This document shows positions 10,750 to 20,216 of a stretch of DNA of 64,000 bases, piece by piece. Source of the DNA: Symbiodinium natans. Its lineage: Eukaryota; Sar; Dinophyceae; Suessiales; Symbiodiniaceae. Under the pieces are notes generated by a model that saw only the letters and a list, made by a program, of their open reading frames with translations, made no database searches and had not been told where the DNA came from. The stretch is taken from positions 412,081-476,080 of the forward strand of contig CAJNDS010002322.1 in the NCBI GenBank assembly GCA_905221605.1, given 5' to 3'. The number at the start of each line of letters is the position of its first letter. The stretch's first letter is position 1. The translations under genes were made by a program, and so were the position numbers.

Positions 10750-11330
10750 AAAAAAAAAACCTCCCGCCTCCCTCTCTAAAGCCCCAAAGCTAAAGAGTTT
10801 AGCTCCTAAAGCCCAAACCCCAACACCAAAGCTAAAGAGCTAAACTCTTAAAATAGGCTAAACCCCAAAACTAAAGTCTTAGAGCCTAAGCTCCAAGGCG
10901 AAAGGCTCGACCTTCGCCAGGGCAAGGGTAGACAAGAAAGAACGGAACCAACCCCCCCCCCCCTCCCCCCCTCCTCCCCGCCCCCTCTCCCCTCCGAAAA
11001 GTTAGTGAAACAGGAAATCTGCCCAAAACACCCACGGCCACCCACAAATGCGCTTGGACCTACATGTACACCATAACCCCTGGCGCATAGCCCCTACTTC
11101 GATCCCCTATTCCCTCACCCCTCACCCTGATACCGAACACCCAACACCTTACCGAAACCCATCGCATTTGAGATGATGTTACATGACTGTATGTATATAT
11201 ATATATATTACTCTTTCTACAAGTAAGAAAGCTCTAGGAGCCCTTTGCCCACGCAGGTGCCACCTTCTTCGACCTCTCACCAGCGGTCATCGAAGGCCAT
11301 GCGAGGGGCTTCGGCTTCAGGATTTTGTTC
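10750..11330. other. Spacer, no gene assigned
   Basis: Sequence related to AAAGCTAAAGAGCTAAAC repeats at 10780-10870, a C/T tract at 10948-10995, an AT run at 11195-11209, then unique sequence. The open frame 11183-11425 runs into a mobile-element remnant and has no splice-like edges I trust. Confidence 0.4.
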
Positions 11331-11334
11331 CCCT

Positions 11335-11415
11335 GATACGAATAGTCCTTAATCGGGATTATAGCCCCTATGAAGAATCCCTACTAAGGACTGTTAGTAT
11401 AAGGGGGAACATCCC
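11335..11415. mobile_element. Inverted-repeat element, family B, left end missing
   Basis: Ends in the family B terminus GGGGGAACATCCC and contains AGTCCTTAATCGGGATTATA facing CCCTACTAAGGACTGTTAGT. Compare the complete copies at 41543 and 51494. No coding capacity, so MITE-like. Confidence 0.7.
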
Positions 11416-12100
11416 AAAGCTGTGAAAGTGCTTGAGAGTTTTGTGATTTTGGTTTTGGGGCTCAGGGGCTTTAATTTGGAATTTCGCATGGCTACTGCCG
11501 GTCGACCTCCCTTGTTCTTGATTTTGGGAGTTGGGTCGAGCTCCGAGGAGTTATAGCGCTGCACGGTTTCCTGGAGCTAAAGGAACGTTGAAGCAGTAAA
11601 TCTCAGTTCCGTGACAAAAAACCTGGACCCCAAGCCCCGACATACATGGCTTAGAATAGTTTTACCCCAGAAGAGTTACCTGGAACTCGACTCCCACAAG
11701 CGACGGCGTGGTAGACCCCTGAACCCAAAATAACAATAGAAACCCTGAAACCCCACAACCCTTACACCCTCAAGCCCTAATCCCCAAACCCTGGAACCCC
11801 TTGAAAACCCCAAACCAATACTACGCCCTAAAACCCTTTAGTACCCTCTATATTCTGTAAGAATTATAAATACAAAATACATAAACGATATCTGTATATC
11901 AGCCCTCTAGCCCTTAAACCCTGCACCCTTGAAGCTTCCGAAGCTCCTCCTTGAGCCCTAATCCCTAAACCCTCAAGGCCCTAAACCCCAAACCCGAAAG
12001 CCCCAAGCCCTAAACCCTAAACCCTAAGCCCTAAACCCTAAACCCTAAACCCTGAAGGCCCTAAACCCCAAACCCCTAAGCCCTAAAGCCTGAACTCTAA
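11416..12100. other. Spacer with short arrays, no gene seen
   Basis: Unique sequence to about 11700, then degenerate CCCTAAA-like arrays to 12080. No exon-like segment that I can defend. Confidence 0.4.
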
Positions 12101-12110
12101 GCCCCTTCAG

Positions 12111-12175
12111 GCAAAAGCACCCAGGGCAAGACCGGCTCCGCGCTTTTGGTTTACAAAGTCTTCATCTGCGCCCAG
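12111..12175 (+). CDS. Exon candidate with hydrophobic stretch
   Basis: The acceptor CCCCTTCAG lies just after a C-rich array. The frame reads STQGKTGSALLVYKVFICAQ (preceded by K) and ends at a GC donor (GCCCAG then GCTCGG). A TTTAGGG array follows. The stretch ALLVYKVFICA is apolar and could be part of a membrane or core segment. No family recognised. Confidence 0.45.
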
Positions 12176-12561
12176 GCTCGGCCTTGGGGTTTAGGGTTTA
12201 GGGTTTAGGGTTTAGGGTTTAGGGTTTAGGGTTTAGGAATTGGGTTGTGGTTTCAGGGCTGTGAACCCCTTCAACTCCAGACACTCACACGGGCACAGGC
12301 TAGAAATTCATTGTCGGAAGTCCCTCAAACCCGGCCCGCAACTGCAAACCAGAAGTCCCAGACCACAAAAACTTGAGTTTCAAACCCTCAATTAAACATA
12401 AGCCGGAAACCCTGCACCCTGAACCTCGAGAACCCTGAGCCTCATGTGCCCTAAACCCTAAACCCTAAACCCTAAACCCTAAACCCTAAACCCTAAACCC
12501 TAAACCCTAAACCCTAAACCCTAAACCCTAAACCCTAAACCCTCATGTGCCTTGTTGCGAG

Positions 12562-12608
12562 GACATGGCGCCCTCGGTCATCTACATCGAGCCTTGGATG
12601 AACAAAAG
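12562..12608 (+). CDS. Exon candidate, unknown protein
   Basis: Frame DMAPSVIYIEPWMNK between the acceptor TTGCGAG and the GT donor AAAAG|GTGCAG, preceded by a long CCCTAAA array. It is loosely reminiscent of ribonucleotide-reductase-type xxYxEPW sequences, but the match is too short to claim. Confidence 0.4.
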
Positions 12609-12654
12609 GTGCAGCTCGCAGGGTCATGCCATGGATTCCTACAGGGTGGGGGCC

Positions 12655-12745
12655 CCCTAGTTATAAGTAGAGTTATAAGAGCCCTTAATTGGGTTATAAG
12701 GATCCTAAACTAGGTCATAAGTCCCTTAACTACAGTTACTATAGT
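12655..12745. mobile_element. Decayed element related to family D
   Basis: Alternating phrases such as TTATAAGTAGAGTTATAAG and GTCATAAGTCCCTTAACTAC resemble the internal part of family D (complete copy at 58058). The ends are not clear. Confidence 0.35.
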
Positions 12746-12808
12746 AAGGAGGCCCCTCCTTGTACTATTTGCTGAAGAACCCCGGAAAAATGCCCTTGAT
12801 ACCCTTAT

Positions 12809-12903
12809 GGGGAAGAATACTCTTGCCTTTTTGGGGGCTTAAGAACCCCCGAAAAATAGCGACTTTATTAACGCCCCTTGTTCCCCTTACGAGTATTCTT
12901 CCC
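12809..12903. mobile_element. Inverted-repeat element, family E
   Basis: Left arm GGGGAAGAATACTC (12809-12822) faces right arm GAGTATTCTTCCC (12891-12903), with an inner pair GGGGGCTTAAGAACCCCC. About 95 bp, non-coding. Confidence 0.6.
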
Positions 12904-12925
12904 TCTTGGGGAATCGGAAACTCAG

Positions 12926-13020
12926 TCCCAAAATTCCCAACGATGAGCCGCGATGGTATTGTCAATCGTGCTTTGAAAATCATTTGTGAGCCCATTTCGG
13001 CCCTGGACGTTGCAAGCGAC
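12926..13020 (+). CDS. Exon candidate after a family E element
   Basis: From the acceptor AACTCAG a frame reads PKFPTMSRDGIVNRALKIIC, then EPISALDVASD, up to the CCCTAAA array. Composition is protein-like with an amphipathic NRALKIICEPIS. The donor is unclear (possible GA site at CCCTG|GACG), so the right edge is approximate. Confidence 0.35.
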
Positions 13021-13121
13021 ACCCTAAACCCTAAACCCTAAACCCTAAACCCTAAACCCTAAACCCTAAACCCTAAACCCTAAACCCTAAACCCTAAACC
13101 CTGTGGATTCTGTCTTGTGAG

Positions 13122-13166
13122 GGTGTCCTGAGGGACGAAGTGTTGAGAATGGGAGCGCTTCTGTGA
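13122..13166 (+). CDS. Possible terminal exon
   Basis: After TTGTGAG the frame reads GVLRDEVLRMGALL and meets TGA at 13164-13166. It is short and preceded by a C-rich array. Chance cannot be excluded. Confidence 0.25.
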   Translation, partial: GVLRDEVLRMGALL

Positions 13167-13384
13167 GCCTCAGTTCCTTTGTATGCCCTGAATAGAAACC
13201 TCACTCTCCGTGGATCCTAAACCCTGAAACCCTTCATGTGCGCCCTAGACCCGGAACCGCTAAACTAAACCTCTCTATCGGCAGCATACCCCGCTATTCT
13301 GACTTGTTGGACCCTGAAACCCTTCACTAAATGTCCTTAGCACACTGTGATCTGCACTCTATACTCTAAACTGTCAACCCTAAC

Positions 13385-13507
13385 ACTTCTAAACCCTGAA
13401 ACCCTGAAACCCTGAAACCCTAAAACCCTAAAACCCTAAAACCCTAAAACCCTAAAACCCTAAAACCCTAAAACCCTAAAACCCTAGAACCCTAAAACCC
13501 TAAAACC
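13385..13507. repeat. CCCTAAAA (8-mer) array
   Basis: About fourteen units of CCCTAAAA, the 8-base Chlamydomonas-type variant, with a short CCCTGAA block at the left edge. Neighbouring arrays use the 7-mer. Confidence 0.9.
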
Positions 13508-13532
13508 TTGCAGTTATTAAAGCCCAACTCAG

Positions 13533-13599
13533 GACAACGTGGACCAGGTTTTCCAGGCGGCCGGAAGAGGGGGGGTTCCCGTCCCTGAGACGTTGCAGG
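13533..13599 (+). CDS. Exon candidate, unknown protein
   Basis: Frame DNVDQVFQAAGRGGVPVPET, then LQ. It starts after the acceptor CAACTCAG and ends where a TTTAGGG array begins (GCAGG|GTTAGG, GT donor). An 8-mer CCCTAAAA array precedes it. Not recognised. Confidence 0.45.
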
Positions 13600-14620
13600 G
13601 TTAGGGTTTAGGGTTCGGGGTGTGTAGGAGTTGAGTAGTCCGTAGTCGAAGCCCTAGACCGTAAACCCTAAACCTAGCGCCCATGTCTCCCTCTAGTAGC
13701 ACGTACACCCAGCAGACCTAAATGCAAAGCTTAAGGGCAAGCAAACGCTGTTGCCATGAAGTGGCTGTAAGCCACTAGGGTTGGGTGTTTAGGGCTGAAG
13801 GTTTAGGGTTTAGGGTTGTAGGATCCTAACTCATGTCACGTCGCAGGGCAGATACAAGGGCCCTGAGTATGAGCCCTTACTGTTGGAAACATTAGATACG
13901 AAACACCCTGTAAAACCCGAAAGGGCCCATACTTCAGAAGCCTTTCAGAAAGGTAAGGGGCCATGTTTAGGGTTTAGGGTTTAGGGTTCAGGGTTTAGGG
14001 TTTAGGGTTTAGGGTTTAGGGCTTTCGGCTTAGGGTTTAGGGTTTAGGGTTTAGGGTTTAGGGTTCAGGGTTTAGGGTTTAGGGTTTAGGGTTCAGGAGC
14101 TTGAGCGCATGGGTAGTTCTCTGAGTTAGGGTGCCTTTTGGGTTCCCTCTTGCAAGGGTTTCCGTACTATAGGACCCAAAGAGGGGACCGAATGACGTCG
14201 AGAACTACCCATGGTTGTGGATTTAGGGTTTAGGGTTTAGGGTTTAGGGTTTAGGGTTTAGGGTTTAGGGTTTAGGGTTTAGGGTTGAGACTCTACAGGG
14301 TTTCGTACCTGAAAATGGTTTAGGGTCGGGGTTAACCTTGATAGCCCGGGTCCTTCTTTACCCTTTTTGTGGTGCAAGCAGCCCTTATACAGTAACCAAC
14401 CCCCCAAAAAGGGTATCCTGATTAATACTGCTGGGGTACCAAGTAAAAAGAGGAATTAAACTTTCCGGAGCGTCTTATCGAGGCGTTCGGCAGTTGCTCC
14501 ATGGCAAGTAATTGACACTAAACCCTGAGCCCTAAGCCCTAAACCCGAAACACCCGAAACCCTAACACTCTAAGCTGTCTCGACAAAGCTCCACTGCCTG
14601 TCAGGGGTCACCCGAACCTT
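13600..14620. other. Array-rich sp​acer
   Basis: Large TTTAGGG arrays at 13963-14098 and 14220-14286 around a family H element. I saw no exon candidate in the unique stretches 13660-13960 and 14290-14600. Confidence 0.45.
14106..14214. mobile_element. Inverted-repeat element, family H, between two TTTAGGG arrays
   Basis: Left arm CATGGGTAGTTCTC (from 14108) pairs with right arm GAGAACTACCCATG (to about 14212). Internal GGGTTCCCTCTTGCAAGGG faces GGACCCAAAGAGGGGACC. A partial copy of the left arm is at 30893. Non-coding. Confidence 0.65.
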
Positions 14621-14663
14621 GGGTGAAGGGTATTATGGAGTATTGCTGGGACGCCTTCCCAGC

Positions 14664-14755
14664 CCCCCCCACCACCCCCCCCCACCCCCCCCCCACCCCC
14701 CCCCCCCCACCCCCCCCCCCCCACCCCCCCCCCCCCCCCCCACCCCCCCCCCCAG
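14664..14755. repeat. C-rich tract with CCCCCCA units
   Basis: About 90 bases of C runs interrupted by A. The flanking stretches 14600-14660 and 14757-14860 have open frames on +, one ending QKDPANLFRECLECLRLGL then TGA at about 14855. They could be parts of an exon expanded by the tract, but two frames are equally open. Confidence 0.7.
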
Positions 14756-14978
14756 CCCCTCCCAAACATCGCGACCCGAAGCGCCTCTTGAAATGCAGAA
14801 AGACCCGGCAAATTTGTTCCGAGAATGCCTCGAATGCTTGCGACTTGGACTATGATGATTCTGATTCTACTCATTGGCTAAAACCCTCAAGGCCCTGAAC
14901 CCTAATCCCTAAACCCGAAACCGCAGTAGGCCACTGAATTCCTGAACCCTCAGTCGCTGAGTTTGGGTCCTCGGCAAG

Positions 14979-15048
14979 GCCACGAAGAAGAAGAAGGGCG
15001 GGGACTCGGCGACCGCCCCCAGTCGGATAAAGAAGGCTGGGTTCAAGG
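14979..15048 (+). CDS. Lysine-rich exon candidate
   Basis: Frame ATKKKKGGDSATAPSRIKKA, then GFK, from the acceptor CGGCAAG to the GT donor CAAGG|GTCTAC. A TTTAGGG array follows. The composition is like a basic tail or nuclear protein segment. No family claimed. Confidence 0.45.
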
Positions 15049-15109
15049 GTCTACTGGGGTTTAGGGTTTAGAGTTTGGGTTTAGGGTTTAGGGTTTAGGG
15101 AAACCCTAA

Positions 15110-15500
15110 GCCCTTTGCCATCAAAGGGTTGCCTTCAAGCCTAAGCCCTAGACCCTGCACCAACGTGTAGGATTCCGCTCTTTCGGTTTTGGGAGCCCTT
15201 GGGGTCTAGGATGCTTAGTTGGTACCCTTCTTCCTTTCCACGACTTGGATTCCCTGAAAGTAAACCCCATGGGTTGAGGAACCCTAAAGTCTAAACCCTA
15301 AAGCTCAAACCCTAAAGCCCACAGCCGTCATCGGGGTGTTTGTATATCAGGGCCGCCCCACTCCTTGACCGACAACAGGGCCTGCAATGACTCTCATCCC
15401 CCGAAACAACGCCCGAAAGCCTTCTGCCCTAAACCCTAAACCCTGAACCCTTAGCCCTAAACCCTAAACCCTGAACCCTAAACCCCAAACCCTCTGGAAG
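15110..15500. other. Spacer, no gene seen
   Basis: Unique sequence to 15420, then CCCTAAA arrays to 15492. No defensible exon. Confidence 0.4.
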
Positions 15501-15509
15501 GACTTGCAG

Positions 15510-15552
15510 GCTGCCATCAACCAGGTGAAGCGATTCGATGAGGCCTGCGCAG
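15510..15552 (+). CDS. Exon candidate, unknown protein
   Basis: Acceptor GACTTGCAG, then frame AAINQVKRFDEACA. C-rich array before, G-rich array after. The donor is unclear (GC after GATGAG, or near GCGCAG). Confidence 0.35.
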
Positions 15553-16173
15553 GGATATGTTTCTTATTCCAAGAAGATTTGAAACGTTCAACTGCAGTAG
15601 GGTGTACAGGGCTCAGGGTTTAGGGTTTGGGGTTTGGGGTTTCGGGTTTAGGGTTTAGGGTTGCCAGACGAACAACACCGCAGAGACCACCACTCCTCCT
15701 AACATCCCGCATGAGCCCCAACAATGCAGTTTCAATACAGCAACCATACCATGGCAGAATATCACATGATCATATCGTATAGAAGCATCATGAGGCGTTA
15801 GTTTTGTGTTTGTTGCGGTTTGTTATGGAAGGTTGGGTTCGTATGGAAGGATCCAACCCGACCCCTCAAACCCCCAAACCCTAGACCCGAAACCCCGAAC
15901 AAGAGTTCGGGTGTGTCGTGGTCCACGGGGCGAGTGTTTAGTTGAGGGTCTGACAACGTCGTTTGTGTTTTCTGCATGTTTCGGGCGTATGGGTTTAGGG
16001 GTTTATGGTTTCGGGGTTTTGGGTTTCGGGTTTAGGGCCTTAGTGGCTTATGGGCTCCTAGACTTCAACTGAAGGGGTTTTGGGTTGGGGTTTGGGCTTG
16101 GGGTTTAGGGTTTAGGATTTAGGGTTTAGGGTTTAGGGTTTAGGGTTTCGGCTGGACGCCATTTTTTCAAGAG

Positions 16174-16217
16174 GCCAACGAGCAAGATCGGATCCTCTTC
16201 ATCGGCAGCACGTCCAG
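16174..16217 (+). CDS. Exon candidate after a spliced-leader-like stretch
   Basis: Frame ANEQDRILFIGSTS from TTCAAGAG to the GT donor TCCAG|GTGCG. ILFIG is a beta-strand-like core, but no family is assigned. Just upstream, 16158-16171 reads GCCATTTTTTCAAG, close to the dinoflagellate spliced leader (see findings). TTTAGGG arrays lie on both sides. Confidence 0.4.
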
Positions 16218-16580
16218 GTGCGTCAAGTGGGCGAATTGCCTTGGGTTAAGGGTTTAGGGTTTAGGGTTTAGGGATTAGGGTTTAGGGTTTAGGGTTTAGG
16301 GTTTAGGGTTTAGGGTTAGGGTTTAGGATTTAGGACTCACGACTTTGGGTCGGTGTAAGGGTATATACGGTTTGGGGATCAGGGTTGGGGTTGAGGCTCA
16401 GGACCCTAAATCCTAAACCCTAAACCCTGAACCCTAAAGCCTAAACCCATGACAGCCAAGATGGGTTCGTGTTTGTAGGCATGGAGAGGGCCAAGTTTCT
16501 CGAGTGAAGATTCCGCAGCAGCTGGCTTAGTGATATCGTGTCCACGTGTGCCCATCCCATATTTTCCGCGCCCCGGAGCC

Positions 16581-17024
16581 ATGCCACGCCAGAGCGCCCG
16601 CACCTCCTCCAGCGCGCCTCAGCGAGCGGCGCCGGCGCCATCTCACGGCCGTGCCGCGCCAGCACCGGCCGCAACGCAGGCCCCTCCTCCTGCTCAGCAC
16701 GCTCCGGCACCGGCACCTGCCGCGGCCGCCCCGGCAGCTGCGCCCGCGGCCGGCGGTGGCATGATGTCAGGCCTCATGGGCTCAATGATGTCTGGCATGG
16801 CAACGGGTACGGGCATGGCTGTGGCGAACCGTGCTGTGGACGCAGTGATGGGCCCACGCCAGACAGAGGTCGTGCACCGTCATGAGGGTGCTCCTGCTGC
16901 TGCCGCGGCGCCGGCGTGCCAGTTCCAGCAGGACCAGCTTGAGCAGTGCATGAAGTCCTCCAGCAACGCTGCATCGTGCCAGTCCTTCATGGATGCCTTG
17001 AAGTCCTGCCAGCAGGGCCAGTGA
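16581..17024 (+). CDS. CHCHD2/MIX17-like twin CX9C protein, intronless copy 1
   Basis: 147 residues in one open frame. An Ala/Pro-rich N-terminal region (about residues 1-58, with Arg at 3, 7, 15 and 24) could act as a mitochondrial presequence. A Gly/Met-rich helix follows (GGGMMSGLMGSMMSGMATGT near 58-78), then VANRAVDAVMG, then a C-terminal CHCH domain with Cys113-X9-Cys123 and Cys133-X9-Cys143. Family knowledge: twin CX9C proteins of the intermembrane space are oxidatively folded by the MIA40 relay, and CHCHD2/10 relatives support cristae and respiration. The first ATG of the conserved frame was chosen because it matches the other two copies. It differs from copy 2 at three bases and has no introns where the 44.7-kb gene has four. 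Confidence 0.88.
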   Translation: MPRQSARTSSSAPQRAAPAPSHGRAAPAPAATQAPPPAQHAPAPAPAAAAPAAAPAAGGGMMSGLMGSMMSGMATGTGMAVANRAVDAVMGPRQTEVVHRHEGAPAAAAAPACQFQQDQLEQCMKSSSNAASCQSFMDALKSCQQGQ

Positions 17025-17117
17025 GCATGGCCCCCCCCCCAGCGTGTCACTGAGCGACAGGCATAGCTAGAGCACTTCAGCACCCTTACCTCTGCGCTGC
17101 ATGCACAGGCAGCCTAG

Positions 17118-17219
17118 GATGCCCAGTAGTACCCTTATTCCCTCTTTGGCGGGTTTAGGTTCCCTTATGAACCCCTTTAAGCAAAAAAGGGCACCCTTTT
17201 TGAAGCCTAGGTTACTGGG
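17118..17219. mobile_element. Family A introner-like element with 8-bp target duplication
   Basis: The element runs from GATGCCCAGTAGTACCC to GGTTACTGGG, with inverted ends and an inner pair around AAAAAAGGGCACCC. It is flanked on both sides by the identical 8-mer CAGCCTAG (17110-17117 and 17220-17227). Read as an intron it would open with GA and close with the AG of the second 8-mer, and splicing would restore one copy. It lies between the two intronless CHCHD2-like copies. Confidence 0.8.
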
Positions 17220-17356
17220 CAGCCTAGCAGCAAGGCAAGTTTTGCACGTGCTGAATTAGCTTGTGTGAATGCCTGCCTCAAGCTTCTGCTGCGACAGCCG
17301 ACAAACCACAAACAGCTTGACTGAGTGTCAAAGATCGGAGCGTCTGCAACATTCAA

Positions 17357-17440
17357 GGGTCCCTTTTTGGACACCCTAAATATTAGGTGCCTTATTGTAC
17401 TAGGGACTCCAACAGGGACCATAATTTTGACAACCACCCA
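17357..17440. mobile_element. Inverted-repeat element, family G
   Basis: Begins GGGTCCCTTTTTGGACACCC and ends near AACAGGGACCATAATTTTGA then CAACCACCCA. A related copy in the opposite orientation is at 58552-58645, and others are at 20217 and 23178. Non-coding. Confidence 0.7.
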
Positions 17441-17712
17441 CATGTTTTTGTGTCATGCCCATGTCGTGGTGAGATCCTAACTTTGATATTCAGACCTGCT
17501 GTTGGGACAACATGAACGATGAACAATCTTGATCAGAGTTGATCGGAGCACAGGCATTGGTTACACGCACTCTGCATCTACACATGCTATCGGCTTGCAA
17601 AGTGCCTTCGGTGACTGTGTGTCGCTGCAGTTTGCTGAACGCCTCGCAGCTTGCTCAGACCAAGCCAAATTTTCAACGTGTGCCCATCCCATATTTTCCG
17701 CGCCCCGGAGCC

Positions 17713-18156
17713 ATGCCACGCCAGAGCGCCCGCACCTCCTCGAGCGCGCCTCAGCGAGCTGCGCCGGCGCCATCTCACGGCCGTGCCGCGCCAGCACCGG
17801 CCGCAACGCAGGCCCCTCCTCCTGCTCAGCACGCTCCGGCACCGGCACCTGCCGCGGCCGCCCCGGCAGCTGCGCCCGCGGCCGGCGGTGGCATGATGTC
17901 AGGCCTCATGGGCTCAATGATGTCTGGCATGGCAACGGGTACGGGCATGGCTGTGGCGAACCGTGCTGTGGACGCAGTGATGGGCCCACGCCAGACAGAG
18001 GTCGTGCACCGTCATGAGGGTGCTCCTGTTGCTGCCGCGGCGCCGGCGTGCCAGTTCCAGCAGGACCAGCTTGAGCAGTGCATGAAGTCCTCCAGCAACG
18101 CTGCATCGTGCCAGTCCTTCATGGATGCCTTGAAGTCCTGCCAGCAGGGCCAGTGA
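17713..18156 (+). CDS. CHCHD2/MIX17-like twin CX9C protein, intronless copy 2
   Basis: 147 residues, the same architecture as the copy at 16581: Ala/Pro-rich N-terminus, Gly/Met-rich helix and twin CX9C at Cys113/123/133/143. The only residue change I see is Ala to Val at position 104. The duplicated block (17676-18160 against 16544-17028) covers the coding region plus about 37 bases upstream and 4 bases past the stop, and the flanks are unrelated. A longer frame opens upstream at 17539, but the extension has no counterpart in the other copies, so ATG 17713 is preferred. Confidence 0.88.
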   Translation: MPRQSARTSSSAPQRAAPAPSHGRAAPAPAATQAPPPAQHAPAPAPAAAAPAAAPAAGGGMMSGLMGSMMSGMATGTGMAVANRAVDAVMGPRQTEVVHRHEGAPVAAAAPACQFQQDQLEQCMKSSSNAASCQSFMDALKSCQQGQ

Positions 18157-18326
18157 GCTCGGGTAGCTACCTCTGGTCAAAGCTGCGTCACATGTAGGCA
18201 CGGACAACCGCACTTCCCACCGCAGGCACACAGGCGGCGGATTTTGAAGTGGCGGGTTATCCCAAAGACCTGGCAACATCATGCGCGCGCACGTCAGCTC
18301 AAAAGGGGCTGCACAGCATGCCACTA

Positions 18327-18526
18327 CTTGAAGGTTCATGATACTTTGTAGCCCCAAGCATAACTGTACTGATAACCCAATTACAAGCCTGTTGGGGTAC
18401 TTGAGGGGCTTATATGTGGGTCACAACTACACTAATAATGGGATACCCTAAACCCTAAACCCTGAACCCTAAACCCTAAACCCTCTTATAGTGGGATACT
18501 AAGTACCCTGGCCCTGAACCTCCAAG
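18327..18526. mobile_element. Family D element carrying a telomere-like array
   Basis: Left arm CTTGAAGGTTCATG pairs with right arm CCCTGAACCTCCAAG. A CCCTAAA array (18446-18484) sits inside and is flanked by the exact 8-mer TGGGATAC on both sides, as if the array had been inserted into the element. Confidence 0.7.
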
Positions 18527-18822
18527 TATCTGCTCAGCTCTCTGGAGGCCCCTTGCAGCTCTTTGCTCGCAATGCCCCACTTTGCAATCCTAGAACGTAG
18601 TAATTGGGTTTAGGGTTTAGGGTTTAGGGTTTAGGGTTTAGGGTTTAGGGTTTAGGGTTTAGGGTTTAGGGTTTTGGGACCCAAATTTTCCAGGAGCAGA
18701 TGGTCACTTCCTAGATTGGGGGGTCGTTAAGGGCATTTGTTTCTGGGGATCCCTGCAAAGCTACATGCCCTTATCACGGGAACTGACCCCTAAACCCTAA
18801 ACCCTAAACCCTAAACTCCTAG

Positions 18823-18868
18823 GAGGCCGAAGGCACGAACTGCTCCAAGATCTGATGTGGACTGTCAG
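18823..18868 (+). CDS. Exon candidate, unknown protein
   Basis: Frame RPKARTAPRSDVDCQ from the acceptor CTCCTAG to a possible GA donor (GTCAG|GATGC), with CCCTAAA arrays on both sides. Weak. Confidence 0.28.
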
Positions 18869-19079
18869 GATGCAAGCCTAAACCCTAAACCCTAAACCCT
18901 AAACCCTAAACCCTAAACCCTAAACCCTAAACCCTAAACCCCCCCAGCCATAAACAAACACTATGGTCGGCTCTCGAAAATTCTGGTCCTGCATTTTGAG
19001 TACCTTAAAATTTCAGGGCCGTAAGATATCAGGGATCCCCACAAGAAGGACCATCATTTAGAAAACTCACCATATCGGA

Positions 19080-19340
19080 TCCTTAGACCCTAAGCCCCGA
19101 ACCCCAAACCCCAAACCAAAAACCCTATACACCCCAAGCCCCAAGCCCCAAGCCCCAAGCCCCAAGCCCCAAGCCCCAAGCCCCAAGCCCCAAGCCCCAA
19201 GCCCCAAGCCCCAAGCCCCAAGCCCCAAACCCCAAACCCCAAACCCAAACTAAACCCTAAACCCCAAACCCTCAACCCAACACCCAAACCCCAAACCCCC
19301 AACCCCAAACCCCACACCCCCAACCCCAAACCCCAAACCC
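19080..19340. repeat. CCCCAAG and CCCCAAAC variant array
   Basis: About thirteen CCCCAAG units at 19132-19225, followed by CCCCAAAC and CCCTAAA variants. A private variant has been multiplied locally. Confidence 0.9.
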
Positions 19341-19426
19341 CAAACCCTAAACCCTGAACCCTAAACCCTAAACCCTAGCCCTAAACCCTAAACCCTTCAG
19401 GAACCTTAGGCAACAGCGCCTGGCAG

Positions 19427-19485
19427 GCCCTTCGCTGAGGGCGTGGACACCCAGGGGCTGAAAGACTCCTTCGATGAGAAGGCAG
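19427..19485 (+). CDS. Exon candidate, unknown protein
   Basis: Frame PFAEGVDTQGLKDSFDEKA from the acceptor TGGCAG to the GT donor GGCAG|GTTCC. CCCTAAA before, TTTAGGG after. Acidic, soluble-looking segment. Not recognised. Confidence 0.48.
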
Positions 19486-19504
19486 GTTCCGCCACTCCTT
19501 GGGT

Positions 19505-19850
19505 GGGGTTTAGGGTTTAGGTTTAGGGTTTAGGGAGTTTAGGGTTTAGGGAGTTTAGGGTTTAGGGAGTTTAGGGTTTAGGGAGTTTAGGGTTTAGGGA
19601 ATTTAGGGAGTTTAGGGAGTTTAGGGAGTTTAGGGAGTTTAGGGTTTGGGGAGTTTAGGGTTTAGGGGGTTTAGGGTTCAGGGGGAGTTCAGGGAGTTCA
19701 GAGAGTTCATGGAGTTCAGAGAGTTCAGGGAGTCTAGGGAGTTTCGGGAGTTTAGGGTTCAGGGCCGCGTTTGAGGAGTCTAGGGTCCAGGGAGTGTAGG
19801 GTTTTTAGGGTTTAGGGAGTTTAGAGCTTAGGGTTTAGGGAGTTGTGACT
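19505..19850. repeat. 14-bp GTTTAGGGAGTTTA variant array
   Basis: TTTAGGG units alternate with GTTTAGGGA units and drift to GTTCAGAGA and GTTCATGGA. The higher-order 14-bp period is clearest at 19535-19660. Confidence 0.85.
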
Positions 19851-20216
19851 TCTGAGGCTACGCATAGGTAAGTAGGTTCCATGATGGGTATCCGCTCCAT
19901 GTGAAAGTGTGAGCACCTAGCCCTCAACCCTAAACCCCCTAAACTCCCTAATCCCTGAATGCCCTGCAGCCCAAACGGCCCCCTCCATCCCCGGATGTCA
20001 GACCCCAAGACTGAAAAAAAAAAACCCTAAAAACCTAAACCCTGATTCCCTAAACCCTAAACCCTAAACCCTTAACCCTTAAACCCTAAACCCTAAACCC
20101 TAAACCCTTAAACCCTAAACCCTAAACCCTAACTAAGCTCCAAACCCTCTGCACCCTGCCTGGACAGTCACTTCAGCTACTGTTGGGTGCACCAATGGTC
20201 AGTGGCTCTGAACGAT

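Noticed and set aside
12562-12608. Ribonucleotide reductase large subunit exon
   Set aside because: Only YxEPW is shared, and the following residues do not fit the conserved helix of that enzyme.
17914-18357. 147-codon frame on the - strand over the second CHCHD2-like gene
   Set aside because: It is the antisense shadow of a GC-rich gene. The twin CX9C protein on + is recognisable.
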